A stretch of 64,000 nucleotides of DNA from Burkholderia sp. Ac-20365 (GTDB taxonomy: Bacteria > Pseudomonadota > Gammaproteobacteria > Burkholderiales > Burkholderiaceae), in the NCBI RefSeq assembly GCF_017104715.1, contig NZ_JAAGPI010000021.1:1-64000 (forward strand). The letters run 5' to 3'. The notes below the pieces were generated by a model, which made no database searches, was not told the origin of the DNA, and saw nothing but the letters and a program-made list of their open reading frames with translations. Of the stretch, positions 18,618-26,795 are shown piece by piece (the stretch's first letter is position 1; each line of letters starts with the position of its first letter). A program made the translations under genes and the position numbers.

Positions 18618-19318
18618 CCCGCAAGACGGCATCGAAGACCGTGAATCAGGACGGCTTCGATTTTTCGTCGCCGGAAGACGTCATTTGCGGTGTTGACGAA
18701 GCGGGACGTGGTCCGCTCGCGGGTCCCGTGGTGGCCGCCGCCGTGATTTTCGATCCATCGAAGCCGCGCATTCGCGGCCTCGATGACTCAAAAGCACTGA
18801 CGGCAAAAAAGCGCGACGAACTGTACGAGAAGATCATTGAGCGCTCGCTGGCGTATTGCATCGCCTCGGCGTCGGTCGAGGAAATCGATTCGCTGAACAT
18901 CCTGCACGCGACGATGCTGGCGATGAAGCGCGCCGTCGAAGGTCTGAAAGTCACGCCGACGCTGGCGAAAATCGACGGTAATCGCTGCCCGACGCTGAGT
19001 ATCCGCAGCGAGGCGATCGTCAGTGGCGACGCGCTCGTGCCGTGCATTTCGGCCGCGTCCATTCTCGCGAAAGTCACGCGCGACCGCATGCTGCTCGAAC
19101 TGCATCAGATGTTTCCGATGTACGGTTTCGATGCACATGCGGGCTACGGCACGCCGCAGCATCTGACGGCGCTGCGCGAGCATGGTCCGTGTGAGCATCA
19201 CCGGCGCTCGTTTGCGCCCGTGCGCGAGGCGCATTTGCGGCTTGGCACGGCGGTCGCGCTGCCGCGAGGTGTGGTGGTCATGCCGCCCGCTGCCGTCGAC
19301 GACAGTGCGCCTTTCTGA
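18614..19318 (+). CDS. rnhB: Ribonuclease HII
   Basis: RNase HII nicks RNA-DNA hybrids and initiates removal of misincorporated ribonucleotides. The 234-residue protein has the catalytic VDEAGRGPLAGPVVAAAV motif with Asp 28 and Glu 29, the DDSKALTAKKRDEL segment, and the DALVPCISAASILAKVTRDR motif. It closes the lpx operon with a 4-base overlap with lpxB and is followed by a terminator-like palindrome. The C-terminal tail after GTAVALPRG is longer and less conserved than in E. coli. Confidence 0.96.
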   Translation: MTRKTASKTVNQDGFDFSSPEDVICGVDEAGRGPLAGPVVAAAVIFDPSKPRIRGLDDSKALTAKKRDELYEKIIERSLAYCIASASVEEIDSLNILHATMLAMKRAVEGLKVTPTLAKIDGNRCPTLSIRSEAIVSGDALVPCISAASILAKVTRDRMLLELHQMFPMYGFDAHAGYGTPQHLTALREHGPCEHHRRSFAPVREAHLRLGTAVALPRGVVVMPPAAVDDSAPF

Positions 19319-19337
19319 CGCTGCGCACAACACGATC

Positions 19338-19361
19338 AAGCGCCCGCGGGCGCTTTTCTTT
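19338..19361 (+). terminator. Probable terminator after rnhB
   Basis: AAGCGCCCGCGGGCGCTT (19338-19355) is a perfect palindrome able to form a GC-rich hairpin and is followed by TTCTTTT. It would end the rpsB-to-rnhB block before the methyltransferase gene at 19403. The T run is broken by a C. Confidence 0.6.
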
Positions 19362-19402
19362 TCACCGCTTTATTTTTCGTACCGATACGGTCTTCGCTGC
19401 CA

Positions 19403-20188
19403 GTGAAAGCCATCACCTCGCGGGACAATCCGCTCTACAAACGTCTGAAGGCATTGGCCGGTTCGACGCATCAACAGCGCAAGAGCGGTCATGCGCTGCT
19501 CGAAGGCTTTCACCTTGCGAGCGCGTATCTCGACGTCGCGGGCCAGCCGGAAATGTGCGTCGTCACGGAGGGCGCGCTGCGTCACGACGAAGCGCAGGCG
19601 ATCGTCGCGCGCATCGAGGAGCGGCGCCTCGTCACGTTGCCGGATGCGCTGTTTGGGCAACTGTCGAACGTCGTCAATGGCGTCGGCATGCTGCTGCTGG
19701 TCGAGAAGCTCGATCTGCCATTGCCGGAGCGCGTGACGCAAGGCTGCGTCGTGCTCGACGGCGTGCAGGATGCGGGCAATGTCGGGTCGATTCTGCGCAG
19801 CGCGGCTGCGGCGGGCATCGATCACGTGTTCTGCGCGCCGGGCACGGCGTACGCGTGGTCGTCGAAAGTGCTGCGCTCGGCCATGGGCGCGCATTTTCTG
19901 CTACAGATTCACGAGGATATCGAACCGCAGACGCTGATCGAACGGCTCGATGTGCCTGTCGCGATCACCGACTCGCATGGCGCCGAAGCGATCTACGACA
20001 CGGATCTTGCGGGCCCGGTGGCGTGGGTGTTTGGCAATGAAGGGGCGGGCGTGTCGCAGCCGTGGCGCGACGCGGTGACGTACCGCGTGACGATTCCGCA
20101 GCCGGGCGGGATGGAGTCGCTGAATGTCGCGGCCGCCGCCGCCGTGTGTCTTTTCGAGCAGTGCCGGCAGCAGCGCGCTGCCGGCTGA
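19403..20188 (+). CDS. TrmH/SpoU-family RNA 2'-O-ribose methyltransferase
   Basis: This SPOUT-class enzyme transfers a methyl group from SAM to a ribose 2'-OH in rRNA or tRNA. The three SpoU motifs are clear in the C-terminal half: DAGNVGSILRSA, VFGNEGAGV, and IPQPGGMESLNVAAAAAV; the N-terminal 100 residues form the RlmB-like RNA-binding domain (ITSRDNPLYKRLKAL, KSGHALLEGFHL). The start is GTG 19403. Length is 261 residues. The target nucleotide cannot be deduced. It converges with ppsR, with only 16 bases between stop codons. Confidence 0.9.
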   Translation: MKAITSRDNPLYKRLKALAGSTHQQRKSGHALLEGFHLASAYLDVAGQPEMCVVTEGALRHDEAQAIVARIEERRLVTLPDALFGQLSNVVNGVGMLLLVEKLDLPLPERVTQGCVVLDGVQDAGNVGSILRSAAAAGIDHVFCAPGTAYAWSSKVLRSAMGAHFLLQIHEDIEPQTLIERLDVPVAITDSHGAEAIYDTDLAGPVAWVFGNEGAGVSQPWRDAVTYRVTIPQPGGMESLNVAAAAAVCLFEQCRQQRAAG

Positions 20189-20204
20189 TGTCACTGCATC
20201 GTTC

Positions 20205-21020
20205 TCAATACGACGACCGGTCCAGCTTGATTTCCTGCAGGATCGTCGTCGCGATTTCCTCGATCGACTTGTGCGTCGACGAGAGCCACTTGACCCCTTC
20301 ACGCCGCATCATCGTCTCGGCTTCGTTGATTTCATAGCGGCAGTTTTCGATTGCCGCGTACTTGCTGCCCGGACGCCGCTCGTTGCGAATTTCCGAAAGC
20401 CGCTGCGGATCGATCGACAGGCCGAACATCTTCGTACGATGCGCGAGCAGCGGCGTCGGCAGCTTGCCGCGCTCGAAATCTTCGGGAATCAGCGGATAGT
20501 TTGCCGCCTTCACGCCGTACTGCATCGCCAGGTAAAGGCTGGTCGGCGTCTTGCCACTGCGCGACACGCCAACCAGGATCACGTCGGCTTCTTCCAGATT
20601 GCGATTGGACTGGCCGTCGTCGTGCGCGAGCGAGAAGTTGATCGCTTCGATGCGGTTCTTGTATTCCTCTGTGTCCGCGTTCTGGTGGCCGCGGCCCATC
20701 GCGTGGCTCGACTTCAGCTCCAGTTCCTGTTCGAGCGGCTCGACGAAGGTCTGGAACATGTCCAGCACGAGCGCATTCGAATCCTTCACGATCTGGTTCG
20801 ACGCGCTATTCACGAGCGTCGTGAAGACGATCGGACGGCGGCCTTCGTGATTCGCGGCTTCGTTGATCTTTTCGAGCGTAGCGTAGGCTTTTTCCGTCGA
20901 ATCGACGAACGGCACGCGGACCAGGCGGAATTTCTGGTCGAACTGGGAGAGGATCGAGTGCGCGAAGGTTTCGGCAGTAATCCCGGTACCGTCGGAGACG
21001 ATGAATACGGTGGGCGGCAT
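20205..21020 (-). CDS. ppsR: PEP synthase regulatory protein (bifunctional kinase/pyrophosphorylase, DUF299)
   Basis: PpsR inactivates PEP synthase by ADP-dependent phosphorylation of an active-site Thr and reactivates it by Pi-dependent phosphorolysis. The 271-residue protein starts MPPTVFIVSDGTGITAETFAHS (ATG 21020-21018), the family N-terminus; an upstream in-frame start would add unrelated residues. The phosphate-binding loop VGVSRSGKTPTSLYLA is near residue 150. It is divergent from its target gene ppsA across 445 bases. Confidence 0.95.
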   Translation of the reverse strand: MPPTVFIVSDGTGITAETFAHSILSQFDQKFRLVRVPFVDSTEKAYATLEKINEAANHEGRRPIVFTTLVNSASNQIVKDSNALVLDMFQTFVEPLEQELELKSSHAMGRGHQNADTEEYKNRIEAINFSLAHDDGQSNRNLEEADVILVGVSRSGKTPTSLYLAMQYGVKAANYPLIPEDFERGKLPTPLLAHRTKMFGLSIDPQRLSEIRNERRPGSKYAAIENCRYEINEAETMMRREGVKWLSSTHKSIEEIATTILQEIKLDRSSY

Positions 21021-21465
21021 CAGTGGGCAGGGAACATGAGCGGCAGCAGCCACTCGAAATCAGACATTGCCGCTTCGCGCGCTGCCCGGTGGCTGGCCGG
21101 AAACTTGCAACGGCGCTTCTGCGGCGCAGTGTGCGCCGTTCTGGCGCATTTCTCGTCCGACTGTCACATTTTGAGAGTCGGCACGGTAGAATAGCGGCAA
21201 CCTGTTGGATAAGCAATTGCAGCGAAATCGGGTGTAACTATCTGTTATCCCACTCTGATTGCGGCGTGATTTGTTTCTAACTTGCGCGGCTACGCGGCAA
21301 GTTCGGGCAATCTCCTGCTTCGTCGGGCTTCGTGCGGTGCACAAAAGCCACTCGCGATTGCTTCTCCAACAGGTTGCGCAAGGCACGGGTACACGCTCCC
21401 AATGGGCGCCCCGTGTTCAAGCCCACTTGCGCAATCGTGTATTTTTTCCACACTTAGGGGCTTGT
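21021..21465. other. Divergent regulatory gap between ppsR and ppsA (445 bp)
   Basis: This gap carries the promoters of both genes. A TAGAAT hexamer at 21185-21190 resembles a -10 box for the plus strand but has no good -35 partner at normal spacing. Composition is clearly more A/T-rich than the flanking genes around 21170-21280. I see no conserved small gene or hairpin terminator here, and the frame that extends ppsA upstream to 21259 is not family-like. Confidence 0.4.
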
Positions 21466-23871
21466 ATGACTAACGCAGTTAACGTTGCTAAGGATCAGGC
21501 GTATGTAGTTCCATTCGAGCAGTTGCGAATGACCGACGTGGAAATCGTCGGCGGCAAGAATGCTTCGCTCGGCGAGATGATCAGTCAGCTCGCTGAAGCG
21601 GGTGTTCGTGTGCCGACGGGCTTTGCCACGACGGCGCTCGCATTTCGCGACTTCCTGCATCACAACAACCTGACCGAACGCATCGCCCAACGTCTCGAGA
21701 CGCTCGACGTCGACGACGTGAAGGCGCTCGCCGCTGCGGGCAAAGAGATCCGTCAATGGATCGTCGACGCCCCGATGCAAGCGCGTCTCGAGCAGGAAAT
21801 CCGTGCAGCGTTCGACACGCTGACCAAGAGCTCGCCTGAAGAGCTGTCGTTTGCCGTGCGTTCGTCGGCGACGGCGGAAGACCTGCCCGACGCATCGTTC
21901 GCCGGCCAGCAGGAAAGCTACCTGAACGTGGTCGGCATCGAAGACGTGCTCGATCGCATGAAGCACGTGTTCGCGTCGCTCTACAACGACCGCGCAATCT
22001 CCTATCGCGTCCACAAGGGCTTCACGCATGCTGAAGTCGCGTTGTCGGCGGGTGTGCAGCGCATGGTGCGTTCGGACGTCGGCGCAGCGGGCGTGATGTT
22101 CACGCTCGATACGGAATCCGGCTTCAAGGACGCGGTCTTCATCACGTCGAGCTACGGCCTTGGTGAAACCGTCGTGCAAGGCGCCGTGAATCCGGACGAG
22201 TTCTACGTCTTCAAGACCACGCTCGCACAGAACAAATACCCGATCATCCGTCGCTCGATCGGCTCGAAGCTCATCAAGATGGAATTCACGAAGGCTGGCG
22301 AAGAAGGCCGCGTGAAGACCGTCGACGTGCCGCACGAGCAGCGCAACCGCTACTCGATCACCGATGAAGACGTGATCGAACTGGCGAAGTACGCCGTCAT
22401 CATCGAAAAGCACTACCAGCGTCCGATGGACATCGAGTGGGGCAAGGACGGCCGCGACGGCAAGATGTTCATCCTGCAGGCGCGCCCGGAAACGGTGAAG
22501 AGCCAGGGCGGCAACAAGGCCGAGCAGCGCTTCAAGCTGAAGGGTCAGTCGCAGGTGCTGGCAACTGGCCGCGCAATCGGCCAGAAGATCGGCGCGGGCC
22601 CCGTGCGCGTGATTCACGATCCGTCGGAAATGGAGCGTGTGCAGCCGGGCGACGTGCTGGTCGCGGACATGACCGACCCGAACTGGGAACCCGTCATGAA
22701 GCGCGCGGCGGCGATCGTCACGAACCGTGGCGGTCGTACGTGCCACGCGGCGATCATCGCGCGTGAGCTGGGCGTGCCGGCAGTGGTTGGTTGCGGCGAT
22801 GCGTCGGACGTGCTGAAGGACGGCGCGCTGGTGACGGTCTCGTGCGCGGAAGGCGACGAAGGCAAGATCTACGACGGTCTGCTCGAAACGGAAGTGACGG
22901 AAATCCAGCGCGGCGAACTGCCGGAAATCCCCGTCAAGATCATGATGAACGTCGGCAATCCGCAACTCGCGTTCGACTTTGCGCAACTGCCGAACAAGGG
23001 CGTGGGTCTGGCGCGTCTCGAGTTCATCATCAACAACAACATCGGCGTTCACCCGAAGGCGATTCTCGAATACCCGAACATCGATCAGGACCTGAAGAAG
23101 GCAGTCGAAAGCGTCGCGCGCGGTCACGCATCGCCGCGTGCGTTTTACGTCGACAAGCTGACGGAAGGCATCGCCACCATTGGCGCGGCGTTCTACCCGA
23201 AGCCCGTGATCGTGCGTCTGTCGGACTTCAAGTCGAATGAGTACAAGAAGCTGATCGGCGGTTCGCGCTACGAGCCGGACGAAGAAAACCCGATGCTCGG
23301 TTTCCGCGGCGCGTCGCGTTACATCGCTGAAGACTTCGCGCAGGCGTTCGAGATGGAGTGCATCGCGCTCAAGCGCGTTCGCGAAGAGATGGGCCTCGAC
23401 AACGTCGAGATCATGGTGCCGTTCGTGCGTACGCTGAAGCAGGCGGAGCGCGTGGTCGGTCTGCTGGCGAAGTATGGCCTCAAGCGCGGCGAAAACGGCC
23501 TGCGCCTGATCATGATGTGCGAAGTGCCGTCGAACGCGATCCTCGCCGAAGAGTTCCTGCAGTACTTCGACGGCTTCTCGATCGGTTCGAACGACCTGAC
23601 GCAGCTCACGCTGGGTCTGGACCGCGACTCGGGCATGGAACTGCTCGCCGTCGATTTCGACGAGCGCGATCCGGCCGTCAAGTTCATGCTCAAGCGCGCG
23701 ATCGAAACGTGCCTGCGCCTGAACAAGTACGTCGGTATCTGCGGTCAGGGTCCGTCGGATCACCCCGACTTCGCCGAGTGGCTGACGAAGGAAGGCATCG
23801 CGTCGATTTCGCTGAACCCGGACACGATCATCGAGACGTGGCAAAACCTGGCGAAAGTGACGGCAAAATAA
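21466..23871 (+). CDS. ppsA: Phosphoenolpyruvate synthase
   Basis: PpsA converts pyruvate, ATP and water to PEP, AMP and Pi in gluconeogenesis. The 801-residue protein has the N-terminal ATP-grasp region (EIVGGKNASLGEMI, FAVRSSATAEDLPDASFAGQQ), the swivelling phosphohistidine domain with GGRTCHAAIIARELG (catalytic His, preceded by the TNRG motif), and the C-terminal PEP-binding barrel with GFRGASRYI, SIGSNDLTQLTLGLDRDS and CGQGPSDHP. Start ATG 21466 (MTNAVNVAKDQAYVVPF) is family-like. A strong terminator follows at 23946. Confidence 0.97.
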   Translation: MTNAVNVAKDQAYVVPFEQLRMTDVEIVGGKNASLGEMISQLAEAGVRVPTGFATTALAFRDFLHHNNLTERIAQRLETLDVDDVKALAAAGKEIRQWIVDAPMQARLEQEIRAAFDTLTKSSPEELSFAVRSSATAEDLPDASFAGQQESYLNVVGIEDVLDRMKHVFASLYNDRAISYRVHKGFTHAEVALSAGVQRMVRSDVGAAGVMFTLDTESGFKDAVFITSSYGLGETVVQGAVNPDEFYVFKTTLAQNKYPIIRRSIGSKLIKMEFTKAGEEGRVKTVDVPHEQRNRYSITDEDVIELAKYAVIIEKHYQRPMDIEWGKDGRDGKMFILQARPETVKSQGGNKAEQRFKLKGQSQVLATGRAIGQKIGAGPVRVIHDPSEMERVQPGDVLVADMTDPNWEPVMKRAAAIVTNRGGRTCHAAIIARELGVPAVVGCGDASDVLKDGALVTVSCAEGDEGKIYDGLLETEVTEIQRGELPEIPVKIMMNVGNPQLAFDFAQLPNKGVGLARLEFIINNNIGVHPKAILEYPNIDQDLKKAVESVARGHASPRAFYVDKLTEGIATIGAAFYPKPVIVRLSDFKSNEYKKLIGGSRYEPDEENPMLGFRGASRYIAEDFAQAFEMECIALKRVREEMGLDNVEIMVPFVRTLKQAERVVGLLAKYGLKRGENGLRLIMMCEVPSNAILAEEFLQYFDGFSIGSNDLTQLTLGLDRDSGMELLAVDFDERDPAVKFMLKRAIETCLRLNKYVGICGQGPSDHPDFAEWLTKEGIASISLNPDTIIETWQNLAKVTAK

Positions 23872-23945
23872 GCATTGCGCATCGATCTGTAGAGGCACGT
23901 AAAACGTGCTTCCGCGAACGATAAAAGCTGGACGCTTCATGCTAT

Positions 23946-23973
23946 AAACACCCCGGTAGATCCGGGGTGTTTT
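23946..23973 (+). terminator. Rho-independent terminator after ppsA
   Basis: AAACACCCCGG (23946-23956) pairs with CCGGGGTGTTT (23962-23972) around a TAGAT loop, followed by TTTTG. It ends ppsA transcription only 18 bases before the next start codon. Confidence 0.85.
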
Positions 23974-23990
23974 GCTTTGTGGAGGCGAAA

Positions 23991-24443
23991 GTGTTGCAAA
24001 GTGGACTGTTCTGGTGGATTGGCGCGGGCGTGCTGATCGTGCTCGAACTGATGCATGGCACGTTCTATCTGCTGATGGTGGCGCTCGGTTTTATCGCGGC
24101 GGCGCTGGCGCGTCTCGCCGGCCTCGATCTTTCGCTGCAACTGGGCATCGCGGCTGCGGTGGCGCTCGCCGCGATGCTGTTGCTGCGCAAATCGCGCTTT
24201 GGGCGCAAAACGAAAACGCGCGCCGAGGCTGCGCGCAATCCTGACGTCAATATCGATATCGGCTCGACGCTGACCGTGTCCGCGTGGCACGACGGACGTG
24301 CGCGCGCAAATTACCGCGGCGCGTCATGGGACGTCGAACTCGCGCCCGGCGAGCCGGAAGATGCGCATCTCTACGAAATTACTGCGCTGCGCGGCAGTTG
24401 CCTTGTCGTCGTTGCTTGCAGGCATGCACCGGCGCGAGCCTGA
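23991..24443 (+). CDS. NfeD-family membrane protein
   Basis: NfeD proteins are small membrane proteins usually paired with SPFH/stomatin proteins and are thought to help organise membrane microdomains. The 150-residue product has two or three hydrophobic segments (FWWIGAGVLIVLELMHGTFY, FIAAALARLAGL, LGIAAAVALAAMLLL) followed by a C-terminal beta-barrel (OB-like) domain from about residue 90 (STLTVSAWHDGRARANYRG). I place the start at GTG 23991 after GGAGG 23981-23985; a TTG at 23994 is an alternative. It is followed 66 bases later by its stomatin partner. Confidence 0.88.
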   Translation: MLQSGLFWWIGAGVLIVLELMHGTFYLLMVALGFIAAALARLAGLDLSLQLGIAAAVALAAMLLLRKSRFGRKTKTRAEAARNPDVNIDIGSTLTVSAWHDGRARANYRGASWDVELAPGEPEDAHLYEITALRGSCLVVVACRHAPARA

Positions 24444-24509
24444 GTCGTCTGATCTGACCTAAGCGCATCTGAAAGCGCACAACAATCAAAATAGAGTGGG
24501 GGTGCAGGA

Positions 24510-25433
24510 ATGGATTCATCGAGCATCGTTGGACTGGTGTTGCTGATCGTCGTGATCGTGATGGCTGCGCAGACGATCAAGATCGTGCCGCAGCAGCATG
24601 CGTGGGTGATGGAGCGCCTCGGCCGCTATCACGCGACGCTCACGCCGGGCCTGAGCTTCGTGCTGCCGTTCATCGACCGGATCGCGTACAAGCATGTGCT
24701 CAAGGAGATTCCGCTCGACGTGCCGAGCCAGGTTTGCATCACGCGTGACAATACGCAGTTGCAGGTGGATGGCGTGCTGTATTTTCAGGTCACCGATCCG
24801 ATGAAGGCGTCGTATGGGTCGAGCAACTTCGTGTTCGCGATCACGCAGTTGTCGCAGACCACGTTGCGCTCGGTGATCGGCAAGCTCGAACTCGACAAGA
24901 CGTTCGAGGAACGCGACTTCATCAATCATTCGATCGTGTCGGCGCTGGACGAAGCCGCGTCGAACTGGGGCGTGAAGGTGCTGCGGTACGAGATCAAGGA
25001 TCTGACGCCGCCGAAGGAGATTCTTCATGCGATGCAGGCGCAGATTACGGCGGAGCGCGAGAAGCGTGCGCTGATTGCCGCCTCTGAAGGGCGGAAGCAG
25101 GAGCAGATCAATATCGCGTCTGGGGGCCGCGAGGCGGCGATTCAGAAGTCTGAGGGTGAACGTCAGGCGGCGATCAATCAGGCGCAAGGGCAGGCGGCCG
25201 CGATTCTTGCTGTTGCGGAGGCTAATTCGCAGGCGATTCAAAAGATCGCGGCTGCTATTCAATCTACTGGTGGGATGGAGGCTGTGAATCTTAAGGTTGC
25301 TGAGCAGTATGTGAATGCGTTTGGCAACCTGGCCAAGGCAGGTAATACGCTCATCGTGCCTGGAAATATGGCTGATGTGAGTTCTATGATTGCTTCGGCT
25401 TTGACGATTGTTAAGGGGCAGGCTAAGGCTTGA
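24510..25433 (+). CDS. SPFH/stomatin-like (band 7) membrane protein, QmcA type
   Basis: Stomatin-like proteins anchor in the inner membrane by an N-terminal helix and assemble into ring or cage scaffolds that modulate proteases. The 307-residue product has one N-terminal membrane segment (IVGLVLLIVVIVMAAQ), the band 7 domain (VPQQHAWVMERLGRYHATL, VDVPSQVCITRDN, VIGKLELDKTFEERDFIN), and an Ala/Glu-rich coiled coil with alternating EREKRALIAASEG and GQAAAILAVAEAN segments. Codon use shifts over the last 80 or so codons to T-ending codons, unlike the first part; the 657-bp repeat starts 55 bases after the stop. It is convergent with smpB. Confidence 0.93.
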   Translation: MDSSSIVGLVLLIVVIVMAAQTIKIVPQQHAWVMERLGRYHATLTPGLSFVLPFIDRIAYKHVLKEIPLDVPSQVCITRDNTQLQVDGVLYFQVTDPMKASYGSSNFVFAITQLSQTTLRSVIGKLELDKTFEERDFINHSIVSALDEAASNWGVKVLRYEIKDLTPPKEILHAMQAQITAEREKRALIAASEGRKQEQINIASGGREAAIQKSEGERQAAINQAQGQAAAILAVAEANSQAIQKIAAAIQSTGGMEAVNLKVAEQYVNAFGNLAKAGNTLIVPGNMADVSSMIASALTIVKGQAKA

Positions 25434-25488
25434 AGTTGTTGTTGGGTTGGTTGTGTCTGTGACGCTGGGTTTGGTTTTTCTGCGCTTT

Positions 25489-26145
25489 GCGCTGGCATCC
25501 GCGTTTTGTCTTGCCTTGTTCACGCGTTGCCCCTGTGCGGGGCGGCACTTACTTTCTTTGCCGCCGCAAAGAAAGTAAGCAAAGAAAGCGGGCTAACACC
25601 GCCCGTTCTTGACCGCCGCCTGAGGGCCCCCAACGGGTCCTCCACTTCACGCGGCGTTCTGCCATTCAATGCCCGTTGCCAACACCTTGAACAGGCGCCT
25701 CACCCGCGTCAATCACCCGTAGCGCAGCAAGCGGCAGCGAATGGTTGCGGCCGCCCAGGTGGCAAACTGTGTGTCGGTCGTAGTGCTTCACCCGGCAGCG
25801 TTTCTACGACACCGATCGTGCTTTTCAGTCCGGAGTGATGCGTGTACGGCGCGATGGCCTACACACAGTTTGCCGCTATAGAACGTGGGCGTTTTGATCG
25901 CGCATGTGGCGACGCGGGAATGTGAAGTGGGTGAGGCGCTCAATAAGAGCGTTGGCAGCGGGTGTCGAGAAGAACGCTGTCGCGAACAGGACGGGGCTGT
26001 TGGGGGCCCGTGGGCAGGAAGAAAAGCTGGCGGTGTTCAGCGGCTTTCTTTTGCCTACTTTTCTTTGCCGCGGCAAAGAAAAGTAGGTGCCGCCCCGCAC
26101 AGGGGCGACGCGTGAAGCAGGCAAGACAAATCGCGGATGCCAGCG
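25489..26145. repeat. 657-bp structured palindromic repeat, copy 1 (half A left, half B right)
   Basis: A large imperfect inverted repeat fills the gap between qmcA-like and smpB, which converge on it. The ends are inverted copies (CGCTGGCATCCGCG at left; CGCGGATGCCAGCG at 26132-26145), followed inward by GCCCCTGTGCGGGGC hairpins. Half A has a hairpin with 14-bp arms (25548-25561 with 25566-25579, loop CGCC). Half B has a perfect 34-bp palindrome (26054-26087) beginning CCTACTTTTCTTTGC. Near the centre, GGCAAACTGTGTGT (25761-25774) and ACACACAGTTTGCC (25861-25874) are exact inverted copies. Copy 2 at 51042-52880 matches it along its whole length in reverse orientation. No plausible protein is encoded. 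Confidence 0.9.
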
Positions 26146-26223
26146 AAAACCTGAAACCAAAACCACCAGCAGCAACCCCAAAAACAGCAAAAAAAGCCAG
26201 GCGCTGCAAGCAGCAAAAAACCT

Positions 26224-26664
26224 TCACGACCTCATGAGTCGTGCCTTCTCCCGCTCCCAGTCCCGCTTCTTCTCGGTCTCACGCTTGTCGTGGAGTTTCT
26301 TGCCCTTCGCAAGCCCGATCTCACACTTCACCCGCCCATTCTTGTAATGGAAATTCAGCGGCACGAGCGTATACCCACGCTGCTCGACCTTGCCGATCAG
26401 CTTGCTGATCTCCTCAGCGTGCAAAAGCAGCTTGCGCGTGCGCACGGGATCCAGATTGGCGAACTTCGATGCCTCGGGCAGCGGGCTGATATGCGTGCCG
26501 ATCAGAAACAGCTCCGCGTTCCTGATGACCACGTAGCCTTCCTTGATCTGCCCGCGCCCGGCGCGCAGCGCCTTGACTTCCCAGCCCTCCAGCACGAGCC
26601 CCGCCTCGTAACGCTCCTCGACCGAGTAGTCGAAGAACGCTTTTCTGTTGTCGATGATGCTCAT
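26224..26664 (-). CDS. smpB: SsrA-binding protein SmpB
   Basis: SmpB binds tmRNA and brings it to stalled ribosomes in trans-translation. The 146-residue product has MSIIDNRKAFFDYSVEERYEAG, the EVKALRAGRGQIKEGYV segment, LFLIGTHISPL, RTRKLLLH, and the basic C-terminal tail rich in Lys, Arg and Glu (KKLHDKRETEKKRDWE). Length is normal. It is divergent from ratA and convergent with the stomatin-like gene; a T-rich stretch on its downstream side (26185-26223, minus strand) may help termination. The ssrA RNA gene itself was not found in the window. Confidence 0.97.
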   Translation of the reverse strand: MSIIDNRKAFFDYSVEERYEAGLVLEGWEVKALRAGRGQIKEGYVVIRNAELFLIGTHISPLPEASKFANLDPVRTRKLLLHAEEISKLIGKVEQRGYTLVPLNFHYKNGRVKCEIGLAKGKKLHDKRETEKKRDWEREKARLMRS

Positions 26665-26795
26665 GAATGGAAACTGGCCAACTCGTTTAAAATCACGATT
26701 TTAGCAAAGCGGGGCGCCGAAAACCCGCCGCGGTGTCATTCAGTTGTCACGCGTTCGCTATTTCTCAATCCCTGTTGCCACGCGCTGTTCAATTT

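Noticed and set aside
21454..23940. Open minus-strand frame of 828 codons across ppsA
   Set aside because: Complementary-strand shadow of a highly biased gene; composition unlike real proteins of this genome.
25506..26237. Several short frames inside repeat copy 1 (products containing LPRQRKVG-like strings)
   Set aside because: They read through hairpins, differ between the two copies and have no ribosome-binding sites; treated as spurious.
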